From Bog-159 sp035499555 (GTDB lineage: Bacteria; Acidobacteriota; Terriglobia; Bryobacterales; Bryobacteraceae), in contig DATJYO010000019.1 of assembly GCA_035499555.1 (NCBI GenBank), forward strand, positions 82,688 to 146,687: a stretch of 64,000 bases of DNA, written 5' to 3'. Position numbers and translations under genes: made by a program. Below, one piece after another: positions 25,096 through 34,228 of the stretch. Positions within the stretch are counted from its first letter, which is position 1. The number at the start of each line of letters is the position of its first letter. A model generated the notes under the pieces. It searched no databases, was not told where the DNA came from, and saw nothing but the letters and a program-made list of their open reading frames with translations.

Positions 25096-25462
25096 TCGGA
25101 AAATCACACCGGACGCGCTGCCACGGCCCAAGCCTGTTGGACTCGCCCTGCTTCGCCGCCGGGCCCGTACGTCACGCTCATAGGCGGCTTCACCACGGCG
25201 CAGAGTCTCGAGGCGCCGGGTTAGACGCTAACTACCGCCATGCAAATCGCCGAAGAGGAGCAGCCTCGCCCGCGCCTGCTCAACTTCCGCAGGCGGAGAG
25301 CAACCCGCTGCGAGCCGACACCTCATCATCCGGTCGTAGTTCTGGTGTGCGCTTCGAAGCTGATATACTCAGCTTCTGTGAACCCGCCCCCGCGAGAGAA
25401 CGCCAAACCGACGTGGGGACCGGCCCACGCCCATCCGCAATCCATTTTCAACCAGAGCTGAC
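25096..25462. other. Intergenic stretch without a supportable gene
   Basis: 367 bp between the small membrane protein and the secreted GH18-like gene. Open frames here (for example 25240-25461) have no ribosome-binding site or domain. No tRNA-like or terminator-like structure was seen by eye. Confidence 0.45.
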
Positions 25463-27226
25463 GTGAAATATCTATTCTCAAGCAAAACTCCGTTCCTACG
25501 CCATGGTTACGCAACCCTTGCCGGCCGTGTGCCACTTCTGATCGCCCTGATTCCGGTATTGTCCGCGAGCTCGGCGCTCGCTCAGGCCGGACTCACCGGC
25601 ATCTTTGGTGGGGGCCCCTTCTACAAAAACGCCGCCAACAACATAAGCGAGATCGAGAATTCCGGTTTCACGGAAGCCATCGTTTGGAGTGTCGAGGTCA
25701 GCAGCACCGGCGACCTGAACTTCAATGGGGAATTCCCGCTCACCTCAAACGGCGTCTACATTGGCGATCAGACGTATCCCGATTTTGCCTCCAACATGGC
25801 ACAACTGAAGCAGGGAACCGTCAAGCGGGTCACGTTCAGCATCGGTTCATCGAATTACGGAGACTGGGAACATATCACTGCCCTGGTGCAAGCCCAGGGT
25901 ATCGGCGTGAATAGCATCTTGTACAAGGACTTTCAGGCGTTGAAAACCGCCATCCCCGCTCTCGATGCCATCGATTTCGACGACGAGAATAGCTTTAATG
26001 CGCCCACCACGATAGCTTTTGGCGTGATGCTCGGCAATCTTGGCTACCATGTTGCGCCCGATGCCTTTGATAACGCCGGCTATTGGACGAATGTTGTTTC
26101 CCAGATTAATACCAGACTTCCCGGTACGGTTGACGGCGTGCACTTGCAGGCCTATGCGGGAGGCAGCGGAAACGACCCCTGCGTGGGCTGGGATTTCGGC
26201 GCTGTCCCAGTCTGGCCCGGCCTGTGGGATCAGTTCGATACTCCGAGCCAGGTTCAGACGATCATGTCCGGCTGGCATTCTGAATGCGGTATTAACGGCG
26301 GATTCATGTGGCTTTACGACGACTTCGTCGGCACCGGGCTGGCCGCGGAGTATGCCAGCGCCATCAACAACGCGGTCGCCGCCAGCGGATTTACGCTCTC
26401 AGGACCAGCCAAGCTCTTTCTGAATCAAGGTGCGGCGAGGGTCGCTCTCATCAGCATCACGGACTTCGGAGGATTTACAGGCTCGGTGACTCTTACTGTC
26501 TCCAACCTGCCGAAAGGTGTCCAGGCGGTTGTTGGGGGGCAGGGCAATGAACAGAAGATATACTTCAAAGCCGGCGCGTCCGCCCAAACCGGATTCGCGA
26601 CCGCTACGATTACCGGGACCTCCGGCACCAGCACGCAGACGCTTCCGCTTGCCTTGGCAGTAAGCGCGGCCGTGGGCAGCAACGGAAGCGGAACTCCGGT
26701 CGACCTGTCTTCGGAATTCAACCTGTACGGTATCTACGAAGACGGGATGACGTACACCACCGGCGGCCTCGATGGTGTAGGTTATTCGTATTCGGCCAAC
26801 CTGCTCACCGGCTCTCGCGTTCTGTATGGCGTACTCTTTGACTTTGGGCCCGCGGATAATCTGAATGCGGTCGGTTGCAGCGGCCAGTCGATTACGTTGA
26901 GTCCTGGCCGGTTTTCCAAGCTTCTGCTGTTGGCGACGGGAGTGGAGGGAAATCAGGCGTCGCAGACCATCATGGTCAGCTATAACGACGGCACGAGTTC
27001 ACAGTTTACGCAGAGCTTCAGTGACTGGTACACGCCGCAAGGGTATCCCAATGAGTCCGAAGCTGTAGCGATGCAGTACCGCAATTACCAGGACGGCAGT
27101 AAGGACAATCGGACGTTCAACCTCTATGCATACCGATTTGCCTTAAACTCGGCTAAGGTGGTGCAGAGCATTACGTTGCCCAATGACTCGCACGTCGCGG
27201 TGCTCGCAGCGACCCTGGAACCGTAG
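25463..27226 (+). CDS. Secreted GH18-like protein with Ig-like and C-terminal beta domain
   Basis: A 587-residue protein with a long signal peptide ending near residue 41 (SALAQ-AG). The catalytic-like domain (about 43-310) contains D168-A-I-D171-F-D173-D-E175, the DxxDxDxE motif of glycoside hydrolase family 18, and a late GGFMWLYDDF strand like the conserved Trp strand of GH18. An Ig-like module follows (about 312-405; GSVTLTVSNLPKGVQAV). The C-terminal 170 residues (DWYTPQGYPNESEAV, YRNYQDGSKDNRTFNLYAY) form a module found in many secreted carbohydrate-active proteins. GTG start. Activity on chitin-type glycans is an inference. Confidence 0.65.
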   Translation: MKYLFSSKTPFLRHGYATLAGRVPLLIALIPVLSASSALAQAGLTGIFGGGPFYKNAANNISEIENSGFTEAIVWSVEVSSTGDLNFNGEFPLTSNGVYIGDQTYPDFASNMAQLKQGTVKRVTFSIGSSNYGDWEHITALVQAQGIGVNSILYKDFQALKTAIPALDAIDFDDENSFNAPTTIAFGVMLGNLGYHVAPDAFDNAGYWTNVVSQINTRLPGTVDGVHLQAYAGGSGNDPCVGWDFGAVPVWPGLWDQFDTPSQVQTIMSGWHSECGINGGFMWLYDDFVGTGLAAEYASAINNAVAASGFTLSGPAKLFLNQGAARVALISITDFGGFTGSVTLTVSNLPKGVQAVVGGQGNEQKIYFKAGASAQTGFATATITGTSGTSTQTLPLALAVSAAVGSNGSGTPVDLSSEFNLYGIYEDGMTYTTGGLDGVGYSYSANLLTGSRVLYGVLFDFGPADNLNAVGCSGQSITLSPGRFSKLLLLATGVEGNQASQTIMVSYNDGTSSQFTQSFSDWYTPQGYPNESEAVAMQYRNYQDGSKDNRTFNLYAYRFALNSAKVVQSITLPNDSHVAVLAATLEP

Positions 27227-27367
27227 GTCTCACCGTGGACCGCGTGCGCTGCATGCTATTAACGAATCCAAACCCGTGAGATACGGCGTTCCCACGCCGA
27301 TTCGCCTTATTTCTACGTTATTTTAACGCTACCTCGGAAACCCGTTATCTAACAGCGACAACCGAGC

Positions 27368-29596
27368 TCAATGTGCCGCCACCGCCAGCGTCACCCCGGA
27401 TGGCGCGTCGGCATCGCCGATCTTGACCGCCAGCGGTACGCTCGCACCAGGCGTTACCCCCGCGGGCACCTGCGCGTTGATCTGCCACACGCCGGAGACC
27501 AGGCCGGGCGCGCCCCCCGCGTAATTGAGACTGCAGGGTATGCCGTCCATACTGACTGACACTTTGGCTTTCACATAAGGCAAGGACGCGCCGACCAGCA
27601 ATCCGTCCACACTGGCCGGATCGGTAATCCCCGCGCCGGTGCCGAAGATGCTCACCCAGTCTCCGGGCGCCGCGGGATGTGCGGCGGAGTTCACGCTGTT
27701 GTCGCCGGCGTTGAGAATCGAGCCTTGACCGGAACCGGAGGAATTAGCCGTAAATATGCCCGGCGCGGTGGCGGCGACTGGCAAGGAAACGGGCGCGGAA
27801 ACAGCGCCCAAATATTCGACCTGGACTTGGGTGGAGGATTTGCCGGCAACCGAAAAGGGCACGATGGCGTTGATCTGTCCGGCGGACGCGAACGTCAGCG
27901 CGGCCGGCACACCGTCGAACAGCACGTGCACGCCCGCCAGGGCGTTCGACACCAGCACCGGATTGGTGAGTTCCAGGAAAGCGTAGGCGGACGGGCCGAG
28001 GGCGGTTCCGAACAGCGACACGATTTCTCCCGGCGCCACCGCGCCGGATGCGAAACTGGCCGCATTCGCCACTCCGCCCGCGGGCAGGATCGGCTGCGCA
28101 TTGGATAGCCGCAGCAGCGCCGCGCCGTAACCGGGTATGGTGACCTGCATCTGCGGGGCCGGGCTCAGAGTCTGCAGCGCCGGTCCGCCCGCCGGCGTAG
28201 ACGCGTCCAGCATGACCAAATCCGCGTTGCCGAACTTCCCCAGCGCCGACAGGTCCAGCGCGAACGTGCGCTGTGTGCCGGAACCGTTGTTGTCTCCCGA
28301 CGCCTTAAGCGCGTAGTTCGACATCAGAATCACCACGGAGCCATCCACGTTGCGCGCGGCCATGGTCTGCGTGTCCAGCAGAAGCCCGCCGCTACCCTGC
28401 CAGCCATGGGAAAAATCCGCCGTGCAACAGCCGGTAGCGGCGGTCTGCAGGATGTCCTGTCCCGGCGGCGAAGGCAGCCAATGCGACAGATAGTAATCCA
28501 CCCAGTAGCTCAGAAACGGATTGGCGCTGTTGTCCACTTCGCCGTACTGCTGGTCGGTGCCGAATCCCCAGTGATACAGAGCTTGCGCGCCCGCCGCGCC
28601 CAGTTGTTCGAATACCAGCGCCCGCCAGGCTGCAAAAAACGGACTGGTGCCGCGCTTATCCAGCACGAATGGCAGCGGTGCGTTGCAGGCGCTGATCCCA
28701 TTGCCGGCGTCATAGTCGGCGTTCACGTTGTTCTCGGTGATCCAGACCGGGACATTCGCCAGCCTGGAATTGGCCGCCATTTCCGAGTACATCGTCTGCA
28801 CTTCCCGCGCAAAGCCGGGCACCGAGGCGAACAGGCTCTGGTCCAGGTCCCTCTGGTTGCAGGTCGAGTAGAAATGCTTGGCCACCACGTCCACCTGCGC
28901 GTCGACGCCGGCCACGAAGGGCGGCATATATCCTTCCGCGCCGCCGGCCAGTTCCACTGCCACGAATTTGATGTTCGGGTCGGCCTGCGCCATGGCCGGA
29001 ACCGTAGTGTTGTACAGCGTCACGTATTCCGACGCCGAGACGCCATTGCCGTCCGGTTCGTTGAAAATGCCCCACCAGGTCACCGGGTAGGGCGTGGGAC
29101 TCTGGTAGTGTTTTCCACCGGCATCGAATCCCCCGGTATTGTAGTAGCGGACCAGGTTAGCGCTCATCTGCGCAAATGCCGGAATGCTGGTGGACAGGAT
29201 CGAGCCGGTGGAACTGCTGAGAAACGCCGGCGCGGTGCCGATCTGAAACTCCGGGCTGTGGTCGCCGGTCGCCTGAATGGGCGTCAGCATGGTATCGAGT
29301 TCCGTGAAATCCCAGGCGTCCGCGGCAGTCTGCGGAATCCCGGCGGAGACCACCTGCACGCGCGTGCGCCATGGGTCCAAGCCGGTCAGCATGGCAGGCG
29401 CGTTGGGCGCGCCGCCGAAGAACTGGTAAGACCACTGGGCCAGTTGAAACGACGTGGACATGGCAAGTTGCAGGCGGCCCTTCACTCCGGCCTGCGTGTC
29501 GACCTGGTTGCCGACCTGGACATTTACGGTAGTGGACTGGGCCGCGGCGACGGCGAGCGCCAGCAATTGGATTACGAGGGCGATGCGAAACTTCAT
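27368..29596 (-). CDS. Secreted GH39-like glycoside hydrolase with Solibacter-type C-terminal modules
   Basis: A 742-residue exported protein with signal peptide MKFRIALVIQLLALAVAAAQ. Residues about 25-500 look like a clan GH-A barrel: WWGIFNEPDG (Glu180 as acid/base) and VPVWITENN (Glu288 as nucleophile), followed by a beta domain. Two repeats at the C-terminus (GGVANAASFASGAVAPGEIV, VSLFGTALGPS, GQINAIVPF; then GSILNAGDNSVN, WVSIFGTGAG, VWQINAQVPAGV) match the TIGR03437 module typical of Solibacter. It converges on the GH18-like gene. The substrate is unknown. Confidence 0.8.
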   Translation of the reverse strand: MKFRIALVIQLLALAVAAAQSTTVNVQVGNQVDTQAGVKGRLQLAMSTSFQLAQWSYQFFGGAPNAPAMLTGLDPWRTRVQVVSAGIPQTAADAWDFTELDTMLTPIQATGDHSPEFQIGTAPAFLSSSTGSILSTSIPAFAQMSANLVRYYNTGGFDAGGKHYQSPTPYPVTWWGIFNEPDGNGVSASEYVTLYNTTVPAMAQADPNIKFVAVELAGGAEGYMPPFVAGVDAQVDVVAKHFYSTCNQRDLDQSLFASVPGFAREVQTMYSEMAANSRLANVPVWITENNVNADYDAGNGISACNAPLPFVLDKRGTSPFFAAWRALVFEQLGAAGAQALYHWGFGTDQQYGEVDNSANPFLSYWVDYYLSHWLPSPPGQDILQTAATGCCTADFSHGWQGSGGLLLDTQTMAARNVDGSVVILMSNYALKASGDNNGSGTQRTFALDLSALGKFGNADLVMLDASTPAGGPALQTLSPAPQMQVTIPGYGAALLRLSNAQPILPAGGVANAASFASGAVAPGEIVSLFGTALGPSAYAFLELTNPVLVSNALAGVHVLFDGVPAALTFASAGQINAIVPFSVAGKSSTQVQVEYLGAVSAPVSLPVAATAPGIFTANSSGSGQGSILNAGDNSVNSAAHPAAPGDWVSIFGTGAGITDPASVDGLLVGASLPYVKAKVSVSMDGIPCSLNYAGGAPGLVSGVWQINAQVPAGVTPGASVPLAVKIGDADAPSGVTLAVAAH

Positions 29597-29704
29597 AGAA
29601 GAAGCTCTTTTTCACCCATAGTGTATGTCAATGTCCGTACCGGTGCAGGCCTCACAGGAAGGCTGGCGAGAGCCGGTGGGATACCGGATCAGAACCGGCC
29701 TGCG

Positions 29705-29980
29705 CTACGCGTGGGCGGCCGGTGCGGGCTTGGTCTGGGCCGGCGCGGCGGCGCTGGCTTTGGCGGTTTGGGCAACGGGCGCTGCCGCTTGTGCCCGCGC
29801 GTTCCGAATGACGAAGCCTATATAAAGTCCGAATGCCAAAGCTGTCAGCAGACAGCTCAGCAGCAGAAAGAGCCCGTCCACCGAGCCGGCCTGGCCGCTC
29901 GCCAGCAGCCATACGGCAGCCGCCAGCGCCCCTAACGTGGCTAAGATGCTGAACAGAAATAGAAGTGCGCGATCCGACAC
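29705..29980 (-). CDS. Small two-helix membrane protein with Ala/Pro-rich tail
   Basis: A 91-residue protein with two membrane helices (about residues 5-28 and 35-57) and a low-complexity Ala/Pro/Lys tail (AQAAAPVAQTAKASAAAPAQ). No family is recognised. It lies alone between the GH39-like gene and the aminotransferase gene on the same strand. Coding potential is supported by the clear helix pattern and charged flanks, not by homology. Confidence 0.55.
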   Translation of the reverse strand: MSDRALLFLFSILATLGALAAAVWLLASGQAGSVDGLFLLLSCLLTALAFGLYIGFVIRNARAQAAAPVAQTAKASAAAPAQTKPAPAAHA

Positions 29981-30074
29981 ATTCCCCCTCGGTGCGGCGG
30001 AGGTACCGCCGAGAAGACATTGTACGCGGACGGGCGGCGCCGCGGCAAGTCAACGGGTGGGAGCAGGCTGATCG

Positions 30075-31574
30075 CTAAGTCCCGTCACGGACTACGCGGC
30101 AGGACTCGATGTCGAAGGTCACGGTGCCGATGGCGAGCCGCGTCTGATCCCGAAAGCCGGCGAGAAACTGCACGAACCGCCACACGTCGGCGAAGTTGCT
30201 GACCAGGCCGATGGAGGCCCGCAGCGCGCCGGCGCTCTTGTGCTTTCGATCCTGCATCATCCGCCGGAAACTGATCAGATTCACTTCGGGCCCCATTTCG
30301 CAGGCCGCCAGCATGTCCGCTTCCGTCAGGCCCTCGGCGGTTTCTCCCACACCCGGATTGCAGAAACATCCGCTGCGCAGCGAAATTCCCTGGTAGCCGG
30401 CTAGCTCCTCCACGCGCCGATAGTCCACCAGGTGCCCGTTCGGATCATAGAGGTTCAGCGTCATGGTGCCGCCGCGCGCCTCGCTGGTGGCGGGTCCGTA
30501 AATGCGCACCATGGGGCGGCCGTTGCTGTGGCGCAGCGCCAGCAATTGACCCAATGTCCATGCGGTCAGACAGCGGACGCGTTCCATAATCAGATCCATC
30601 CCGATGGTCCGGATGTGGCGCAGCCCGATAGCCACTGCGGGGATGGCCAGGTAATTGACCGTGCCGTCTTCAAAAGCCGCCTCGCTGCGGGTCAGTACGT
30701 GAGCTTGCCCCTGCACGGAAGCGAAATTCACGGTCCCGCCGGCGAACCACGGCCGCCGCAGTTCCCCGAATGCGGACCGGCGAATGAAAAGCGCGCCGAC
30801 TCCGGTCGGGTAGCCGAACATCTTGTAGAAGGAAACGACCGCGAAATCCGGCTGTACGGCACTCAAGTCCAGGCGGTTGGTGGGAACGTACGCGGCCGCG
30901 TCCAGCAGCACGCGCCACCCCTTCTCTCGCGCGCGGGCGACCAGGTCCAAGGGGTGCTTCACGCCGGACACGTTCGACTGGGCCGGGTATGCGAAGAGAT
31001 TCTCGGCGGCGGGATCGGCCTGCTCCAGAAGCATCGACAGCCGGGCGGAATCCAGGCGCAGGGCCGGCGCGGCCAAAGGTACGTAATCGACGCGGGCGCC
31101 CTTGGCGTGCGCGAACTCGCGAATCCCATTTACAGAGTTGTGATTGTCAAAGCTGAGCAGCAGACGGCTGGCGGGGGAAAACGGGAACGATTCCCCGATC
31201 AGCTTGAGCCCGCCGGAGGCATTCTGCGTGAAAGCCAGGATGTAGTCCTCCGGGCCCGCGCCGAAGTAACTGAGTACGGCTCGCCGCGTGCTTTCGACGT
31301 GCTCCGTCATGGCCGTTGAGGTGGGGCTCGTGGAGTGCGGATTGCCGAACACGCCGCCGCGCAGCAAAGCCAGGTGCTGCTCCAGTTGCGAATCCGCGTA
31401 GAGCGAGCCGCCCGTGTAATCCAGATAGACCTGGTGCTGCTCATCCAGGCGGCGATATTCGGTCGACCGCAGGAGGTCCAGCGGCGCGGTTCTGGCATAT
31501 TCCGGATATTGGCTAAGAAAATCCTCCTGGGAACTCTCTATGGGCTTCATCCGGTTCGCCGTATCGGTGGACAT
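30075..31574 (-). CDS. Class V aminotransferase related to molybdenum-cofactor sulfurases (no MOSC domain)
   Basis: A 499-residue PLP enzyme. YLDYTGGSLYADSQLEQHLA, GNPHSTSPTS, FTQNASGGLKLIGESFPF and the PLP lysine in VSFYKMFGYPTGVGALFIRR follow the cysteine desulfurase/MoCo sulfurase pattern. Near the C-terminus RSGCFCNPGVGE matches the conserved cysteine loop of MOCOS-type sulfurases. The MOSC domain of eukaryotic MoCo sulfurases is absent. Several ATG codons (31598, 31586, 31574, 31550) are possible; none has a strong ribosome-binding site. It could supply sulfur to a cofactor, but no molybdoenzyme is nearby. Confidence 0.75.
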   Translation of the reverse strand: MSTDTANRMKPIESSQEDFLSQYPEYARTAPLDLLRSTEYRRLDEQHQVYLDYTGGSLYADSQLEQHLALLRGGVFGNPHSTSPTSTAMTEHVESTRRAVLSYFGAGPEDYILAFTQNASGGLKLIGESFPFSPASRLLLSFDNHNSVNGIREFAHAKGARVDYVPLAAPALRLDSARLSMLLEQADPAAENLFAYPAQSNVSGVKHPLDLVARAREKGWRVLLDAAAYVPTNRLDLSAVQPDFAVVSFYKMFGYPTGVGALFIRRSAFGELRRPWFAGGTVNFASVQGQAHVLTRSEAAFEDGTVNYLAIPAVAIGLRHIRTIGMDLIMERVRCLTAWTLGQLLALRHSNGRPMVRIYGPATSEARGGTMTLNLYDPNGHLVDYRRVEELAGYQGISLRSGCFCNPGVGETAEGLTEADMLAACEMGPEVNLISFRRMMQDRKHKSAGALRASIGLVSNFADVWRFVQFLAGFRDQTRLAIGTVTFDIESCRVVRDGT

Positions 31575-31908
31575 CTCGAATACCATATTAGCCAGCATTC
31601 GGATCGCGAAACCGTACGGCTGGCCGGACGCCGCAACCAGCGGGCCGGCGCGTACCGGCTTACCGGAACAGGTGAAAACCGACGGCACTGTGAAATGGAC
31701 ACGGATGTGCGGGCCCGAGGTACGACGTGCAGGTAGGCTGAGGAGATTGAAGGCGGCGTGGCGCGCGGGGCTGCTGGATCCACAGGGTGGAGGCGGGGGG
31801 CGTGCCGATCTTCCGGTTTGGGCGGATGCGCGACAAGCTGGGATCGAGTCGATCGCGGCCGCCGAGCCACGATCACGGTCGGCCGCTGCGGTAGAATCGG
31901 GCAAATCC

Positions 31909-32853
31909 ATGCGTTCCTATGCCCGCCCAAGCCGAACATTTTTCCCATCCTTTGTCAGCGCGCTACTCTTTTGCGTGGCGGTGCCGCCGGCGCGCGCGCA
32001 ATCCTGCGGAGTGCAGGGCGTCGCCGTCCAGGTCCTCGGCTCTGGAGGCCCGGAGCTCGAGGACAAGCGTGCCTCGAGCAGCTATCTAGTCTGGGAGGAC
32101 GGTCAAGCGCGAGTCCTGGTCGATGCGGGAGGAGGCAGCGCCCTCCGATTTGGGGAAAGCGGAGCGCGCATGTCGCAACTGGACGTGTTGCTATTCTCGC
32201 ATTTCCACGTGGATCACAGCGCGGACTTTCCTGCGTTAATCAAGTCATCGTGGTTTGAGGACCGCAAGCGTCCCCTGCCGGTCTACGGCCCAGCCGGAAA
32301 TGAGTTCATGCCCTCGACGATCGAGTTTGTGTCTGACTTCTTCGGCGACAGGCACGGCGCTTTCCGCTATCTGAGCGAGTTACTCGTTCCCGGAGAACCG
32401 GCCAGCTACAAACTGCAGCCGCACGACGTTAAGGCGAATGCCACGCCAGCCGTTGTCTTTCGCCAGGGCGATCTGGTCGTTTCGGCGGTGCGCGTCATTC
32501 ACGGCGCGGTTCCCGCGTTGGGTTGGCGCGTGGAGACCGCCGGAAAAGTCGTGGTATTCAGCGGAGACACCAACGGCGAGGGCGGGGGTCTTGTACGGCT
32601 GGCGATGCATGCCGACCTTTTCATTGCGCACAATGCGGTGCCGGAAGGCGCGCAAGGAATCGAGCGGCGCCTGCACATGCCTCCCTCCGTTATCGGTCAG
32701 ATCGCCAAGGATGCAGGTGTCAAGCAGCTGGTGTTGTCGCACCGGATGCTGCGCACGCTGGGCCAGGAGAGCCGGACGGAGTCTGAGATCCGCAAACGAT
32801 ATGACGGCCCGGTAACTTTTGCGAACGATCTGGATTGCTATCCGGTGAAATAG
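31909..32853 (+). CDS. Secreted metallo-beta-lactamase-fold hydrolase
   Basis: A 314-residue exported protein with a signal peptide (SFVSALLFCVAVPPARAQ). The MBL motif SHFHVDHSADFPAL (HxHxDH) is intact, with later ligands in VFSGDTNGEG and the final LVLSHRM. The domain order resembles RNase Z/arylsulfatase-type MBL proteins rather than antibiotic lactamases, but export argues against an RNA role. The ATG at 31909 starts the signal peptide; the longer frame upstream is antisense to the divergent aminotransferase gene. The substrate is unknown. Confidence 0.82.
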   Translation: MRSYARPSRTFFPSFVSALLFCVAVPPARAQSCGVQGVAVQVLGSGGPELEDKRASSSYLVWEDGQARVLVDAGGGSALRFGESGARMSQLDVLLFSHFHVDHSADFPALIKSSWFEDRKRPLPVYGPAGNEFMPSTIEFVSDFFGDRHGAFRYLSELLVPGEPASYKLQPHDVKANATPAVVFRQGDLVVSAVRVIHGAVPALGWRVETAGKVVVFSGDTNGEGGGLVRLAMHADLFIAHNAVPEGAQGIERRLHMPPSVIGQIAKDAGVKQLVLSHRMLRTLGQESRTESEIRKRYDGPVTFANDLDCYPVK

Positions 32854-33298
32854 CCGGCCGCTCTGGCGATGCCACTTTTCGACTGCCGAACTATCGCGCT
32901 TGTGCGCCCGGAGCGCAGGCCACTCCGCACTGCTCGAACGGATTTCTTATTCCGGTGGGAGCCCGATCGGAGCGCGCGCGGCGATGGCCCAGATCGTTTT
33001 CGACTGCAAAGGCATTTGGGCCCAAAGCCGCGAGCGCATGGAATCCGCGGGGAATCCGGGACAAGATGAACGCGATTCCGGGATGATTCCGAACGGCGTT
33101 CCAGGATGAAGCCGAACAGTTTGGCCGCGAAGATGGCATGGCCGCCTGGACCCGATTTGGAACGATGATCGGCTTGAGGCGGCTTGCACGACGATCCCGA
33201 TCCATGACCCAGGCGGCCCAGTGCAGCAGGCACATCTGTTCGTCGCCTCCCCGACGTTTCCGCGCGCGCCCTGGCGGCGTGGCGGGAAGGCGGCGAGT
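32854..33298. other. Intergenic stretch without a supportable gene
   Basis: 445 bp between the convergent MBL and RraA-like genes. Several overlapping short frames exist on both strands, but none has a domain or ribosome-binding site. No hairpin followed by a T-run was seen. Sequence composition matches the surrounding chromosome. Confidence 0.45.
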
Positions 33299-34228
33299 TT
33301 AGTGGCGGCGCGCTTGCGATAGCAGGGCTTCGAATTCGGCGTTGGTCATCTTCAGTTTGTCGGGATGGGCTTCGACCCACTTTTCGAAAGCGGCGTATTT
33401 GGCCGCCGTCCAGCCGCCCTCGAATTCGGCGCCGTTCTTGCCCTGCTTGTTTAATTCGAAGTTGAAGGCGTCCTGGAGGTTGGTGAACTCGGCCTGGCGA
33501 ATGGCGGGCCCGGCGAGCGCGGCGGGAATGAAGATCACGCCATCCTGCTTGGCGAGGACGAGGTCGCCGGGCAGCACGGCGGCGCGCCCGATGCGAACCG
33601 GGACGTTGATGCCGGTCAATTGCATTTGGGCCCAGGCGGATGGGTCGTAACCCCGGTAGAAGCCGTTCAGGTTGGCGATTTCTCTGTTCTCTTCGGCGTC
33701 GCGGATACCCGCGTTGAAGACGAATCCGGAGTGCGTATGGGCGGCGATGCCGCTGCCGAGATTCGACCCGATGAGCGTGCCTTCCACGATTTTTCCGTAG
33801 CCATCGGCCACCATGGTGTCGCCCATCTGCAGCTCGTTGATGACCCAGCTATTGGTTCCACTGACGCGTCCCTCGGCTTTGCCCTCGGTGGCTACGGCGG
33901 CAGCCATATCGGGACGTCGGGGCATGAATTGCGCCGTCAACGCGCGGCCGGCAAAGGGCTTGTCTGGGTGGAGTCCCTGCCAGCCGCCCTCAAACTGATT
34001 CTGATAGCCGTGCTCGCGGAGGTAGTCCCACACGTCTTCGATCGACACATCGAGGGCACGGACCAGCAGATCGTCAGGTACCTTGGGACGGCCATCCGGA
34101 AAGCGTTCGCCCTTCCAGTCCGAGGTGTAGAACAGAATCTGCTCCCTGGTTTGTTTGATCTGGGCCAGGGCCACTGCTTCGCCCAGCAGGAGGCAGGCCA
34201 TCGATAGGCTTACGATGCGTGTGTTCAT
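33299..34228 (-). CDS. Exported RraA-family protein
   Basis: A 309-residue protein with an apparent signal peptide (SLSMACLLLGEAVALAQ). The RraA fold region has MGDTMVADGYGKIVEGTLIG, GSGIAAHTHSGFVFNAGIRD and PGDLVLAKQDGVIFIPAALA, which retain the Gly-rich loop and the Arg-Asp pair of RraA/HMG aldolase proteins. Cytoplasmic members inhibit RNase E or cleave 4-hydroxy-4-methyl-2-oxoglutarate-type acids; an exported version is more likely enzymatic. ATG 34228 gives the signal peptide. It lies near an aromatic catabolic locus, but separated from it. Confidence 0.78.
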   Translation of the reverse strand: MNTRIVSLSMACLLLGEAVALAQIKQTREQILFYTSDWKGERFPDGRPKVPDDLLVRALDVSIEDVWDYLREHGYQNQFEGGWQGLHPDKPFAGRALTAQFMPRRPDMAAAVATEGKAEGRVSGTNSWVINELQMGDTMVADGYGKIVEGTLIGSNLGSGIAAHTHSGFVFNAGIRDAEENREIANLNGFYRGYDPSAWAQMQLTGINVPVRIGRAAVLPGDLVLAKQDGVIFIPAALAGPAIRQAEFTNLQDAFNFELNKQGKNGAEFEGGWTAAKYAAFEKWVEAHPDKLKMTNAEFEALLSQARRH

